From Paenibacillus aceris (GTDB lineage Bacteria > Bacillota > Bacilli > Paenibacillales > NBRC-103111), in the NCBI RefSeq assembly GCF_017874035.1, contig NZ_JAGGKV010000018.1:1-64000 (forward strand): 64,000 bases of DNA, in the 5' to 3' direction. Position numbers and translations under genes: made by a program. Shown piece after piece: positions 42,740 through 51,069 of the stretch. How positions within the stretch are numbered: the first letter of the stretch is position 1; each line of letters opens with the position of its first letter. Below the pieces are notes generated by a model, which saw only the letters and a list, made by a program, of their open reading frames with translations, was not told where the DNA came from and did no database searches.

Positions 42740-43815
42740 CATCCGATTTTTTCTGAAGAATCAGTATGAGGATAATCTTGCAGCGTGAAACGATGACTCT
42801 GATCCACCCATTTTTGCATCACCTTCTGTGCCTCTTTCCTTTGCAGCAAGGATTCCGCTAGTTGAAAGCCTTCCTCATAACTGCCTACTTTATCGAACCA
42901 TGTCAGCCGCAATCCCGCATTAAAAATGACATGATCGCGCTCGCGTTTCAGCTCCTCGGAGTTCTCGCCACCGATAATCCGACGCAGCATCGATAGCTGA
43001 TCCTTTTTATCCAGTGGCTGAAGAGGCCCACTCAGAAAGCCGAATTTCTGCGGTTCAACCACTCGCGCCTCATCCCCCCACGGGGTAACGATACGAATAG
43101 TGCTGTTCTGGTAGATCGGCAAATCCTCAGAGCCTTCTATTCCATTCACGAGGTACACATTTTGCAGGCCGGATCTCATGGAGATCGGAATGAGAGATTC
43201 CATCGTTTTTCGCTGGCTGACACCAATGATCATGTTCATGGACTGTACGGGATTCATCACTTTCTCAATCATGTTGATAACAGTACCCAACCCTATTTGC
43301 TCACGAACCTGCTTCAACTTCCCTAGCGGTGGACAAAGCTGGTCTGTATGCAGAAAGCCAATATGCAGGTGAAACAACATCGTTTCCCAGGCTTTTGGAG
43401 ATAGATCCATGGCAACGCCGAAGCTTTCCAAAATTTCTTGCATGGCTGTTCCTTGACTAGAAGGAAGGGAATTGCCTCCATGCAGCACTTGGGAGAACCC
43501 TACGGAGGCTAGCAAAAGACTAACCGGCAGTGTGACAGAAAAAAATTGGCGGCCTCCCGCTGGACCCGCACAATTGAGTGAATCCGCAAAAGGATGATAA
43601 TTCAAACAATAGCTGCGGAAAACATCAATAAATGCCCTCAGCTCTTCATCGGCTTCTCCTTTCATGCAAAGAGCCATTAAGAAAGCAGCGCATTGCGCGT
43701 CTGTGGATTCCCCTCTCGCCATCTCATGCGCGGCTTCTACAGCTTCTTCGTACGATAAATCCCGCGTTGTTCCCTGCTGACCCGAGCCAATAGCTTGGAT
43801 CCATCTTTTCATCAT
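42739..43815 (-). CDS. TrpD2/YbiB-like glycosyltransferase family 3 protein
   Basis: 358 residues with the two-domain fold of anthranilate phosphoribosyltransferase: helical N-terminus (SYEEAVEAAHEMARGESTDA) and the alpha/beta domain (VGFSQVLHGGNSLPSSQGTA, LGTVINMIEKVMNPVQS). The glycine-rich GTGGD motif of true TrpD is replaced by NCAGPAGGRQFFSV, so PRPP/anthranilate activity is doubtful; the TrpD2/YbiB group binds nucleic acids instead. It stands alone, with no trp genes near. The Shine-Dalgarno is AAGGAGA. Confidence 0.8.
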   Translation of the reverse strand: MMKRWIQAIGSGQQGTTRDLSYEEAVEAAHEMARGESTDAQCAAFLMALCMKGEADEELRAFIDVFRSYCLNYHPFADSLNCAGPAGGRQFFSVTLPVSLLLASVGFSQVLHGGNSLPSSQGTAMQEILESFGVAMDLSPKAWETMLFHLHIGFLHTDQLCPPLGKLKQVREQIGLGTVINMIEKVMNPVQSMNMIIGVSQRKTMESLIPISMRSGLQNVYLVNGIEGSEDLPIYQNSTIRIVTPWGDEARVVEPQKFGFLSGPLQPLDKKDQLSMLRRIIGGENSEELKRERDHVIFNAGLRLTWFDKVGSYEEGFQLAESLLQRKEAQKVMQKWVDQSHRFTLQDYPHTDSSEKIG

Positions 43816-43913
43816 TCATTCTCCTTTCCTTATGGATTAGCGAGTCGCTAACTACGTGTCACAGTTTATGACATACCGATAAGATTTATAAGGGAATCGT
43901 AATACTTTCCAGA

Positions 43914-43940
43914 TTATATGTCAAGTTATATAACATATAA
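43914..43940. promoter_or_regulatory. Dyad upstream of the TrpD2-like gene
   Basis: TTATATGT (43914-43921) and ACATATAA (43933-43940) form a perfect 8-bp inverted repeat with an 11-base centre, in the AT-rich gap between two divergent genes. Operator role is inference. Confidence 0.4.
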
Positions 43941-44014
43941 CATTAGAAATTGCATGAATTACCCATAAAACTTCCATTACACGATATATATAACAACATT
44001 ACTCATTCTAAACC

Positions 44015-44299
44015 ATGAAGAAAAACCATCAGTTTACAAATCGCCCTGACGGTCCTTCCCTCACCCTATTTGGTGGGCAGTTTCAAGTGCGGGGAGTTTT
44101 CTGCCCGTGGAAGAATGGGGTGAAGGAATCCTATATCTCATTACGCTTCGGACACAGCGGCCGTTATATTCGCAAAAAACGTCGTGTCTCTCTGCTTACG
44201 GACACCAGAGACCTCATTTACCGATTTCGGGACGAAATCAGTCCCACAAGTGAGCAAGTGCAGCGCTGGTGTCCATTTCATGTTCGAAGAAGTCCTTGA
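44015..44299 (+). CDS. Hypothetical basic protein
   Basis: 94 residues, basic, no membrane segment: the middle reads SYISLRFGHSGRYIRKKRR. No Shine-Dalgarno is visible before ATG 44015 and no family is recognised. The stop codon's last base is 44299 and palindromic element copy 5 starts at 44300. It may be a true small gene or chance; coding character is plausible but unproven. Confidence 0.33.
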   Translation: MKKNHQFTNRPDGPSLTLFGGQFQVRGVFCPWKNGVKESYISLRFGHSGRYIRKKRRVSLLTDTRDLIYRFRDEISPTSEQVQRWCPFHVRRSP

Positions 44300-44480
44300 G
44301 GGAACTCCATTCCCTTATATATGCAAATAGCGGAATTTCGTCGTTTTTTTTGGGGGGACTACAGGCTCTTATTCAATCTCCATCGTCCAAATAGGTGTCA
44401 AAATGGCGAAATAGCGGCCCCTAGTCCCCCTCTCTCACGCAAAGGGATCTTTTTGGCAAAATAACGGCCTGCAGTTTCCC
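44300..44480. repeat. Nested palindromic element, copy 5
   Basis: 181 bp. Core 44354-44429 (GGGGACTAC...CTAGTCCCC); outer arms GGGAACTCCATTCCCTTATA at 44300 and one ending GCAGTTTCCC at 44480. Nearly the same sequence as copy 3, which is 34 kb away, so these two diverged recently or are kept alike by conversion. Confidence 0.8.
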
Positions 44481-44503
44481 TATAAACACAGAAATTCTTA
44501 TAT

Positions 44504-44535
44504 GAAAAAAACACCCATCCCTAAGGATGAGCGTT
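44504..44535 (-). terminator. Terminator of spo0B-obg
   Basis: On the minus strand CTCATCC-TTA-GGGATGGG, then TGTTTTTTTC; five bases past the obg stop. Confidence 0.75.
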
Positions 44536-44539
44536 TCTA

Positions 44540-45841
44540 TTAGCTCTTCTCATCAAACTCAAAATCAAAATCACCAATTTGAATCGTCTGCCCGTGAACA
44601 GCGCCACGGCTACGAAGATCCTGATCGATTCCCATATTACGCAAAATGCGAGCAAATCGCGCAACGCCATCCTGCGTGCTGAAATTCGTCCGTTTGATCA
44701 ACTTCTCAATCGAAGGACTTTCAATTACGAAGACATCGTTTACTCGACGAATCGTGTAATCATTCTCCTCTTGCTTCTCGAAGCGATACACTTTACGCTC
44801 TTCTTTCTCAGCTACGCCCTCTACTTCAGGCGCATGCGGAATGCTTTCTACAATGTCAGAAATCTTGTAGAGAAGTTCCTGCACGCCATCCCGCGTTAAC
44901 GCCGAGATCGGATACACCTCGAAATCTTTGCCGTCGGCAGCGAGCTGCTCCTTGAATCGTACCAGATTATCTTCGGATTCCGGCATGTCCATTTTATTGG
45001 CAACAACGATTTGCGGGCGCTGCTCCAGCTTCGCATTATAGAGCTTAATCTCCTCATTGATCATGAGGAAATCTTGATATGGATCGCGGCCGTCTGCAGC
45101 AGACATGTCGACTACGTGCACGATCACTCGTGTCCGTTCTACGTGGCGCAGAAATTCATGGCCTAGTCCGACACCCTCATGGGCGCCTTCGATCAAACCG
45201 GGAAGATCCGCCATGACGAAGCTGCGGCCGTCACTGACATCCACAACCCCAAGGTTCGGGGTAAGGGTTGTGAAGTGATACGCTGCGATTTTGGGCTTCG
45301 CAGCAGAAACAACCGATAGCAGGGTAGATTTCCCTACGCTAGGAAAACCCACTAAGCCTACGTCTGCCATGACCTTCATCTCCAGCACAACCCAGCGCTC
45401 AACGCCTTCTTCACCGTTCTCCGCAATCTCCGGCGCCGTAATGCGCTGGGTGACGAACCGAGTATTGCCTCGTCCACCGCGTCCACCTTTGGCAACTACG
45501 ACTTCCTGGCCGTGTCGCGTCAAGTCCGCGATGATTTCTTGCGTATCATCGTCAATAACCGTCGTACCCGGCGGGATGCGAACAATCATGTCTTCCGCAT
45601 TAGCGCCATGCATGGACTTATTGCGGCCCTTCTCGCCGCGATCAGCCTTAAAATGCTTCTGATAGCGGAAATCCATCAATGTACGCAGACCTTCGTCTAC
45701 GCGGAAAATCACATCGCCGCCATTGCCACCGTCACCGCCGGCAGGACCGCCCTCCGGTACATATTTCTCGCGACGGAATGCCACTAATCCATCGCCGCCG
45801 TCGCCGCCTTTTACAAACACTTTCGCTTTATCTACAAACAT
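44540..45841 (-). CDS. obg: GTPase Obg
   Basis: 433 residues in three parts: glycine-rich Obg fold (1-158, VKGGDGGDGLVAFRREKYVP), G domain (G1 GFPSVGKST, G3 DLPGLIEGAHEG, NKMD) and the C-terminal OCT domain (YRFEKQEENDYTIRRVND). Essential ribosome-associated GTPase, linked in B. subtilis to general stress response and to sporulation start. It follows the Spo0B-like gene by 53 bp, the conserved spo0B-obg order. Confidence 0.97.
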   Translation of the reverse strand: MFVDKAKVFVKGGDGGDGLVAFRREKYVPEGGPAGGDGGNGGDVIFRVDEGLRTLMDFRYQKHFKADRGEKGRNKSMHGANAEDMIVRIPPGTTVIDDDTQEIIADLTRHGQEVVVAKGGRGGRGNTRFVTQRITAPEIAENGEEGVERWVVLEMKVMADVGLVGFPSVGKSTLLSVVSAAKPKIAAYHFTTLTPNLGVVDVSDGRSFVMADLPGLIEGAHEGVGLGHEFLRHVERTRVIVHVVDMSAADGRDPYQDFLMINEEIKLYNAKLEQRPQIVVANKMDMPESEDNLVRFKEQLAADGKDFEVYPISALTRDGVQELLYKISDIVESIPHAPEVEGVAEKEERKVYRFEKQEENDYTIRRVNDVFVIESPSIEKLIKRTNFSTQDGVARFARILRNMGIDQDLRSRGAVHGQTIQIGDFDFEFDEKS

Positions 45842-45894
45842 TTCAACACCTCAACTAAGATAAGACTTTGGTCTTATATTCAAAGACCCCTCTA

Positions 45895-46650
45895 TTAGGA
45901 AAGAAACGGCAGTCTTATTGTAATAACCGCTTCTTCGTCTTGCCAATCACTGTGCTCCAGTGAATAGGAGTTAGCCTGCAAGCTCATGCTTTCCTTCACT
46001 GCTTTTTCAAGCCGGTCCTTTTGACAGGGACCTTGATATACGAAATCAAGCAGTAAACCATCTTCTTGAAGCTCAAATTCCAAGCTTAGTTTGCCGCTTT
46101 CATCGTCACCAATCGCAGCATGCGTTTGCACACATTCAACGATTTGCCTTACCACTCTTTCGATCAGTCCGCTACGGAGAGGCAGTTGTCCCAAATTAAT
46201 CTCTTCATCTAAGGCAACTTCGAGTTCTAAAGACTTCGACTGAACTCGGAATAACAGCAAGTAAGCAATTAACGAAGGAATTCCGAGCTTGGAAAGATTG
46301 CTTTCCTGCTGCATATTCATTTTTATTTTTTCCATATACGGCTGTAAATTATCAAACTTCTTCAACTGAATATAACCAAATAAGATTTGGGTATCATTCA
46401 TCCAATCATGACGCAGTCTGTTGATGACCTGAATCAAATTCTTCTGAGCAAGATCTTCCTGCTCTCGAAGCTCTTGGCTCCGTTTCTCTTCGGCGCTGCT
46501 TACATGCAGCTTAAAAGCTGTGTAACCGCAAATGACGATGATTAGGAGCAATGCCGCCCTGACGATCCAGGGTTCCAGAAGCATCATCCCCGTTAATCCA
46601 ATGAGCACAAGTGCCAATAAATAAACTTGTGCGCTGACCGCTCGTTTCAT
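45895..46650 (-). CDS. Spo0B-like phosphotransferase with membrane anchor
   Basis: 251 residues. Two hydrophobic segments at 8-24 and 28-47, then a helical SPOB_a/DHp-like region with the phospho-acceptor context NRLRHDWMNDTQILFGYIQL (His81), and a degenerate kinase-like C-terminal domain without an ATP lid. B. subtilis Spo0B (192 residues, soluble, His30 in the same context) passes phosphate from Spo0F to Spo0A. The place between rpmA and obg is that of spo0B. The membrane anchor is a clear difference. No Shine-Dalgarno problem: GGGATG region precedes ATG. Confidence 0.8.
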   Translation of the reverse strand: MKRAVSAQVYLLALVLIGLTGMMLLEPWIVRAALLLIIVICGYTAFKLHVSSAEEKRSQELREQEDLAQKNLIQVINRLRHDWMNDTQILFGYIQLKKFDNLQPYMEKIKMNMQQESNLSKLGIPSLIAYLLLFRVQSKSLELEVALDEEINLGQLPLRSGLIERVVRQIVECVQTHAAIGDDESGKLSLEFELQEDGLLLDFVYQGPCQKDRLEKAVKESMSLQANSYSLEHSDWQDEEAVITIRLPFLS

Positions 46651-46734
46651 CCCATGTCCGCTCCGTTCTCCCTGCTTTGTACACGTTTATCCAGTATAGC
46701 ATGGCCATCTTGCAAACGTCACCAAACAAATGAG

Positions 46735-46790
46735 AAAACCTCTGCCCTTGGCCATCCGGAAATGAGTGACCGCGTTTAGAGGTTTGCTTC
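46735..46790 (-). terminator. Second hairpin after rpmA
   Basis: AAACCTCT and AGAGGTTT form an 8-bp stem around a long loop; TCTCATTT follows on the minus strand. It may back up the stronger terminator upstream or belong to the spo0B leader. Confidence 0.4.
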
Positions 46791-46798
46791 TGATTAGG

Positions 46799-46838
46799 AA
46801 AAAATCCCTGACGGGCTTATCGCTCGCCAGGGATTCTC
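46799..46838 (-). terminator. Terminator of rplU-prp-rpmA
   Basis: On the minus strand AATCCCTGGCGAGC pairs with GCCCGTCAGGGATT (with a small internal mismatch), followed by T4. Confidence 0.85.
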
Positions 46839-46839
46839 A

Positions 46840-47151
46840 TTACGCTTCTAAAGCTGCAGCCACAGGAGCTACATCAACTGGGTATACACTCACTTTTTTA
46901 CGATCGCGGCCTAAACGCTCGAATTTCACTACGCCTGGTACTAAAGCGAAAAGTGTATCATCCGAACCAATGCCCACGTTCGTTCCTGGGTGAATTTTCG
47001 TACCGCGTTGGCGATAGAGAATGCTTCCCGCAGTAACGGTTTGTCCGTCAGCACGTTTTGCGCCAAGGCGCTTAGAGTGTGAGTCACGTCCGTTCTTTGT
47101 GGAACCTACACCCTTCTTGGAAGCGAAAAACTGGAGATCCAATTTCAACAT
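46840..47151 (-). CDS. rpmA: 50S ribosomal protein L27
   Basis: 103 residues from ATG 47151. The N-terminus MLKLDLQFFASKKGVGSTKN has the Bacillota extension that must be cut after LQFFA, exposing SKKG for the peptidyl-transferase site. The rest (NGRDSHSKRLGAKRADGQ, ILYRQRGTKIHPG) is standard L27. The cutting protease Prp is encoded just upstream and its stop overlaps the rpmA leader. Confidence 0.97.
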   Translation of the reverse strand: MLKLDLQFFASKKGVGSTKNGRDSHSKRLGAKRADGQTVTAGSILYRQRGTKIHPGTNVGIGSDDTLFALVPGVVKFERLGRDRKKVSVYPVDVAPVAAALEA

Positions 47152-47155
47152 GATG

Positions 47156-47509
47156 TTATCCTCCTTTGTGATAGATTGTTTCAATCGTTATATAGTCACC
47201 GTAATTTTCTGCAATGGTTTGTAGCATGACGACCATCGACTCTAGAATCACCTGGACTTTGTTCCAATTCTCCGGTACAGCTCGAGCGCTATCTGGTATC
47301 GTAATATCCATAAAGCCTCGTTCCATCTCGTGAATGGGAATGACACCCGTTAGCGATTCAATCGAATTATATGTACCGAACGCAACCGCCGATACTGCAG
47401 CACAGACTAAGTCTTTGCCAGGTACGTCATATTCAGCATGGCCTTCCACTACAAAAGATACAATTTGAGGTAAATCCGGTACTAGACGCTTTATGGTCAC
47501 GTAGATCAT
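47156..47509 (-). CDS. prp: Ribosomal-processing cysteine protease Prp
   Basis: 117 residues (B. subtilis YsxB). The catalytic His and Cys are in GHAEYDVPGKDLVCAAVSAV, i.e. His in GHA and Cys in VCAAVS. It removes the L27 N-terminal extension in Bacillota. Always between rplU and rpmA, as here; the gap to rplU is nine bases. Confidence 0.95.
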   Translation of the reverse strand: MIYVTIKRLVPDLPQIVSFVVEGHAEYDVPGKDLVCAAVSAVAFGTYNSIESLTGVIPIHEMERGFMDITIPDSARAVPENWNKVQVILESMVVMLQTIAENYGDYITIETIYHKGG

Positions 47510-47518
47510 AAGGGCCTC

Positions 47519-47830
47519 TTACGCTTGGATTTTCTCAACTACAACTCTTGTGTATGGTTGACGATGACCTTGCTTTTTGTGGTAGTTCTTTTTCGGTTTG
47601 TACTTATACACGATAACTTTCGCGCCTTTGCCGTGTTTCTCCACTTTCGCGGAAACTGCAGCACCGGATACCAATGGAGCACCTACTACTACGCCGCTCT
47701 CTTTGGATACCATAAGCACACGATCAAAAGAAACAACTTCACCTTCAGCTGCGTTCAATTTTTCGATGTAAAGAACATCGCCCTCTTGAACTTTGTACTG
47801 TTTACCACCAGTTTCAATAATTGCGTACAT
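47519..47830 (-). CDS. rplU: 50S ribosomal protein L21
   Basis: 103 residues from ATG 47830 (MYAIIETGGKQYKV), eight bases after GAGGAGG; an ATG six bases earlier is too close to it. VIVYKYKPKKNYHKKQGHRQ is the L21 signature. First gene of rplU-prp-rpmA. Confidence 0.97.
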   Translation of the reverse strand: MYAIIETGGKQYKVQEGDVLYIEKLNAAEGEVVSFDRVLMVSKESGVVVGAPLVSGAAVSAKVEKHGKGAKVIVYKYKPKKNYHKKQGHRQPYTRVVVEKIQA

Positions 47831-47839
47831 TTTCATGAC

Positions 47840-47945
47840 CTCCTCATGTCTCAGACTCGCCTTGTCCAGGTGACGACCAGGATGAATACCCCAAGCCGTG
47901 CTTGAACCCGTTTCGCGCGGTTACAGCATGCCTAAACAACACACT
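47840..47945 (-). promoter_or_regulatory. Candidate L21 leader
   Basis: About 105 bases between promoter and rplU, with GC-rich stems on the minus strand (for example ACCGCGCGAAACGGGTT). This is the place of the L21_leader RNA known upstream of rplU in Bacillota, thought to allow autoregulation. Assigned mostly by position. Confidence 0.5.
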
Positions 47946-47951
47946 CCGAGT

Positions 47952-47981
47952 ATTATATCACAGAAACATTTTGATATGCAA
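47952..47981 (-). promoter_or_regulatory. Promoter of rplU-prp-rpmA
   Basis: On the minus strand TTGCAT (47976-47981), 18-base spacer, TATAAT (47952-47957). It lies right after the rng stop. Confidence 0.7.
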
Positions 47982-47985
47982 TGTT

Positions 47986-49149
47986 TTATTTGCGTTTTCG
48001 CGTCATTTCCAGCAAGCCTAGCTTCGTCCATCCAACAATAATCGTTTTGGAACGATCTTTGCGTACAGCCTGCGTAATGTTCTCCATTACCGCGGCACGG
48101 TTTGCCTCTGAAGTCATGTCGATAAAATCAACGATAATAATGCCTCTAATATTCCGAAGTCGCAATAGCCTTGGAATTTCACTTGCTGCTTCCCGATTAA
48201 TATCGGTGACCGTCTGCTCCAAATCAATGGATCCGGTATACCTGCCTGTATTCACATCAATAACCGTGAGTGCTTCGGTTTGATCGATGATCAAATATCC
48301 ACCGCTCGGCAGCCAAATCTTGCGTCTAAAGCTCAAATTCAATTGTTCCGTTACGCCAAACTGATCAAACAAAGGAATTTTCCGGTCATAGAAAGCGATC
48401 CGTCCACGCCAACTCGGGTGCTGCTTACGAAGCAATTGTCTCATTTCTTCGAACACTTTGACTTCATTGAGCCAAACTTCATTCACATCGGAAGTAATGA
48501 CATCGCGGGCTAATCGCGGCAACAGATCGAGGTCCTGATAAAGCTGCTCGGGCGCTTCTGCCCCATGGGCTTTAGATTGGATCGTTTGCCAAAGATCTCG
48601 CAAATTTTGCAAATCATCACGGATAGCCTCTTCGCTTTGGCCAATCGAACCCGTACGCAGGATAACACCTTCGCCAGGGAGTAAATTGCCTTCTGCCAGC
48701 TGTTTGAGACGCTGCCTCTCGGCTTCTAAATCAATTTTACGGGAGATTGCAATGTAATCGGCGCCTGGCATATACACAATCCAGCGGCCAGGAATAGAAA
48801 TATGAGTCGTTACTCGTGCGCCTTTGGTGCCCTGCGGGTCCTTTGACACCTGTACCATAAGTTGCTGCCCCGCTTCGGCAAGCTCCGTTATGGAGGGTTT
48901 AATTTTCGGTTGCTTGTCCAAATGGACAGGGAGGAGATCGTCTATATAAAGAAAGGCATTCTTCGCAAGTCCAATATCGACGAATGCTGCCTGCATGCCG
49001 GGAAGTACATTGACGATGCGACCCATGTAGATGCTGCCTGCTCTTTGGGAATCAAGCGGATACTGCGAATCATACTCAACAAGGCGACCTTCTTCCAGCA
49101 AAGCCGCTTGTGTAAGTTCCGGTGCGCAGTGAATTATAAGTTGCTTCAT
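47986..49149 (-). CDS. rng: Short RNase E/G family protein
   Basis: 387 residues. S1-like domain (GSIYMGRIVNVLPGMQAAFV, NAFLYIDDLLP), RNase H-like part and DNase I-like part with the catalytic acidic residues in ALTVIDVNTGRYTG and IIIVDFIDM. It ends at LGLLEMTRKRK, where E. coli RNase E/G would go on to the CPxCxGxG zinc link and dimer domain; these are absent. B. subtilis has no homologue. Possibly the normal short form of this lineage. Confidence 0.92.
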   Translation of the reverse strand: MKQLIIHCAPELTQAALLEEGRLVEYDSQYPLDSQRAGSIYMGRIVNVLPGMQAAFVDIGLAKNAFLYIDDLLPVHLDKQPKIKPSITELAEAGQQLMVQVSKDPQGTKGARVTTHISIPGRWIVYMPGADYIAISRKIDLEAERQRLKQLAEGNLLPGEGVILRTGSIGQSEEAIRDDLQNLRDLWQTIQSKAHGAEAPEQLYQDLDLLPRLARDVITSDVNEVWLNEVKVFEEMRQLLRKQHPSWRGRIAFYDRKIPLFDQFGVTEQLNLSFRRKIWLPSGGYLIIDQTEALTVIDVNTGRYTGSIDLEQTVTDINREAASEIPRLLRLRNIRGIIIVDFIDMTSEANRAAVMENITQAVRKDRSKTIIVGWTKLGLLEMTRKRK

Positions 49150-49172
49150 ACACGTTCACCTCAACAGTTATT

Positions 49173-50048
49173 TTACATGAAAAGATCGGAAACTGCACTC
49201 CCCGGTTTTTTTCCATCCAAATAACCGCTCACCAACTGTTGTTCTGGCAAAATGGCTTGAATACGTCCCGTTTCGTTGACAATATAGATTAAGTGATATT
49301 TTTCCCGCATAAAAAGTTTCAAGGTATCCGCCATAGTCCTGTGCTTCGTAATGACGATCGGCTGTGCTAAGGTTCCGCGGCTAAGCAGCTGGCTCACCCG
49401 GCTCCCGCGACCGATAAGAAAGCGGAAAAAATGGTACGGCAGCTGCCGGTAAGCGTACCAATTGGAAACGAGCAAGAAGATGCCGATCACCAGTATATTC
49501 AATGGAAGCTGCCCGCTAAGCAGCTGGATAATGGCCATGACGATGATAGCCAGACTTAAGAACATGGAGATCCAAACGGTATATAGAATCGTATTATGGT
49601 AAGACAATAAGTACCCTAATAAAGACTGCATAATTTTGCCCCCATCGAGAGGCATGACAGGAAGGAGATTGAACAGCGCGATCATCAAATTCGCTTCGAT
49701 AAAATAATCCCACCAGTTGCTTGAACCTGCCCCTATCCATTTCATAAGAAGAGCCAACAGAATTAGCCATACATGCTGCAGCGGACCGGCTAAAGCAACA
49801 ACGAGCTCTTCCCAAGTAGGCATACTGCCGAGCTCATCTACGACAAGCACGCCGCCAAAAGGAAGCAGCTGCACCTCTCTCACCCGCCAACCAAAGCCGC
49901 TTGCGGCTGCCAAGTGACCGAGCTCGTGAACGAGTACGATCCCAAATAATGTGATAGCCTCCAGAAAATAACCTGTTAGGGCAGATCCAATCAAAATGAG
50001 TGTAAATAACGGATGAAACCGATACGTTGTTCCGGCAATTTTAATCAA
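49173..50048 (-). CDS. spoIVFB: Stage IV sporulation protein FB (intramembrane metalloprotease)
   Basis: 291 residues, site-2 protease family. Zinc motif HELGH at 41-45 within a membrane segment; second motif LLPVMPLDGGKIMQSLLGY; six membrane segments. A CBS domain (SRGTLAQPIVITKHRTMADT) at the C-terminus senses ATP in B. subtilis. It cleaves pro-sigma-K in the mother cell. The start overlaps the spoIVFA stop by eight bases. Confidence 0.95.
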   Translation of the reverse strand: MIKIAGTTYRFHPLFTLILIGSALTGYFLEAITLFGIVLVHELGHLAAASGFGWRVREVQLLPFGGVLVVDELGSMPTWEELVVALAGPLQHVWLILLALLMKWIGAGSSNWWDYFIEANLMIALFNLLPVMPLDGGKIMQSLLGYLLSYHNTILYTVWISMFLSLAIIVMAIIQLLSGQLPLNILVIGIFLLVSNWYAYRQLPYHFFRFLIGRGSRVSQLLSRGTLAQPIVITKHRTMADTLKLFMREKYHLIYIVNETGRIQAILPEQQLVSGYLDGKKPGSAVSDLFM

Positions 50049-50931
50049 AGGAAATCACATCCGTTGGGTTGACAGGCCGGCCGTCTCTCGTAAATGCAAC
50101 ATAGAGTGTACCTTTCACCGGATCTTTCTTGGATGCCTTGCCGATGGGTTCGCCCACTTTCATCCAGTCCCCCGCCTCTACACTTGCCTCGCTTAAGCCG
50201 CCGTACAGAGACTGAAGCCCTCCCGGATGCCGTATAATAACCGTTATGCCGGTTTCAGCTGCAACGCCCGAGAAAACGACTTGTCCGGTGTCTAGCGCGT
50301 ACACTGGCGCATACTCCGCTGTATTTAACGTAACGCCGAGCTGATTGGTCCCATCGAACGGTTTCATGATAGTCCCTTTAACAGGAGCATACATGGTGCG
50401 CTTCGAAGTGCTCACCTTAACGGCTTCATCCCCTTCCCGGTTAAAGCTTGGAATGAACGACGGAGAGCCCCCGAACTGATTGGTATACCAAGCGGAGAGC
50501 GCCGTGAAATCATAAGACTGAGTGAGCGAAGCCGCAACGAATTGCTTCCCTTTGTTCGCCCATGGCTGATTGATCTGAAACATGCCGTACAGCGCTGCAA
50601 ATATGACGCAGCTAATCAACAGCTTGACTGCTATTTTACGCGGCGAAGGAGGCGCAAACACTCCTCTCTCCCCATCAGTTGGATACATGCCGCCATTAAG
50701 CGTCTTATCCATCAATAATTTCTGCTGCCAAGCGTACTCGGGATCCTCCATGCGCCTTTTCCAATCCGCATCCACATAGAGAGGCAGCTCCGATTGCTGC
50801 CGGGGAGGCAAATGTTCCATCATTCGAGGCGCATTTACCGGTTTTCCGATCACGTTAGCATTCTCAGAAGCTTCGCGTAAATGGCGCAGCCGTTCTAAAC
50901 GCCTTTGTTTCACTTTATCTTTGACTTCCAT
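50041..50931 (-). CDS. spoIVFA: Stage IV sporulation protein FA (degenerate M23 domain)
   Basis: 296 residues from ATG 50931 (GGGAGGGG five bases upstream). Basic N-terminal domain, one membrane segment (about 110-128, IAVKLLISCVIFAALYGMF), and an outside M23/LytM-like domain (GTIMKPFDGTNQLGVTLNTA, VYALDTGQVVFSGVAAETG) in which the zinc-binding His residues are missing (SLYGGLS in place of YxHLS), as expected for SpoIVFA, which holds SpoIVFB inactive with BofA. Confidence 0.92.
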   Translation of the reverse strand: MEVKDKVKQRRLERLRHLREASENANVIGKPVNAPRMMEHLPPRQQSELPLYVDADWKRRMEDPEYAWQQKLLMDKTLNGGMYPTDGERGVFAPPSPRKIAVKLLISCVIFAALYGMFQINQPWANKGKQFVAASLTQSYDFTALSAWYTNQFGGSPSFIPSFNREGDEAVKVSTSKRTMYAPVKGTIMKPFDGTNQLGVTLNTAEYAPVYALDTGQVVFSGVAAETGITVIIRHPGGLQSLYGGLSEASVEAGDWMKVGEPIGKASKKDPVKGTLYVAFTRDGRPVNPTDVISFD

Positions 50932-51069
50932 GCCAGCCCCTCCCAAACGGTTTTCTTCCGGAAAGCTATCTTCATATCGTCATACCTGCTAATCTCACAT
51001 AGTACAGCCTATGAGAAGAAGGACAAGATTATGTGATAAACCCGCATGGAATCCCGCTTGGGAAGAACC

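Noticed and set aside
42739..43815. Anthranilate phosphoribosyltransferase TrpD
   Set aside because: GTGGD motif missing and no trp genes nearby; TrpD2-like is the better call.
48..44480. GGGAACT repeats as a CRISPR array
   Set aside because: Copies are kilobases apart, made of inverted arms, with no regular spacers and no cas genes.
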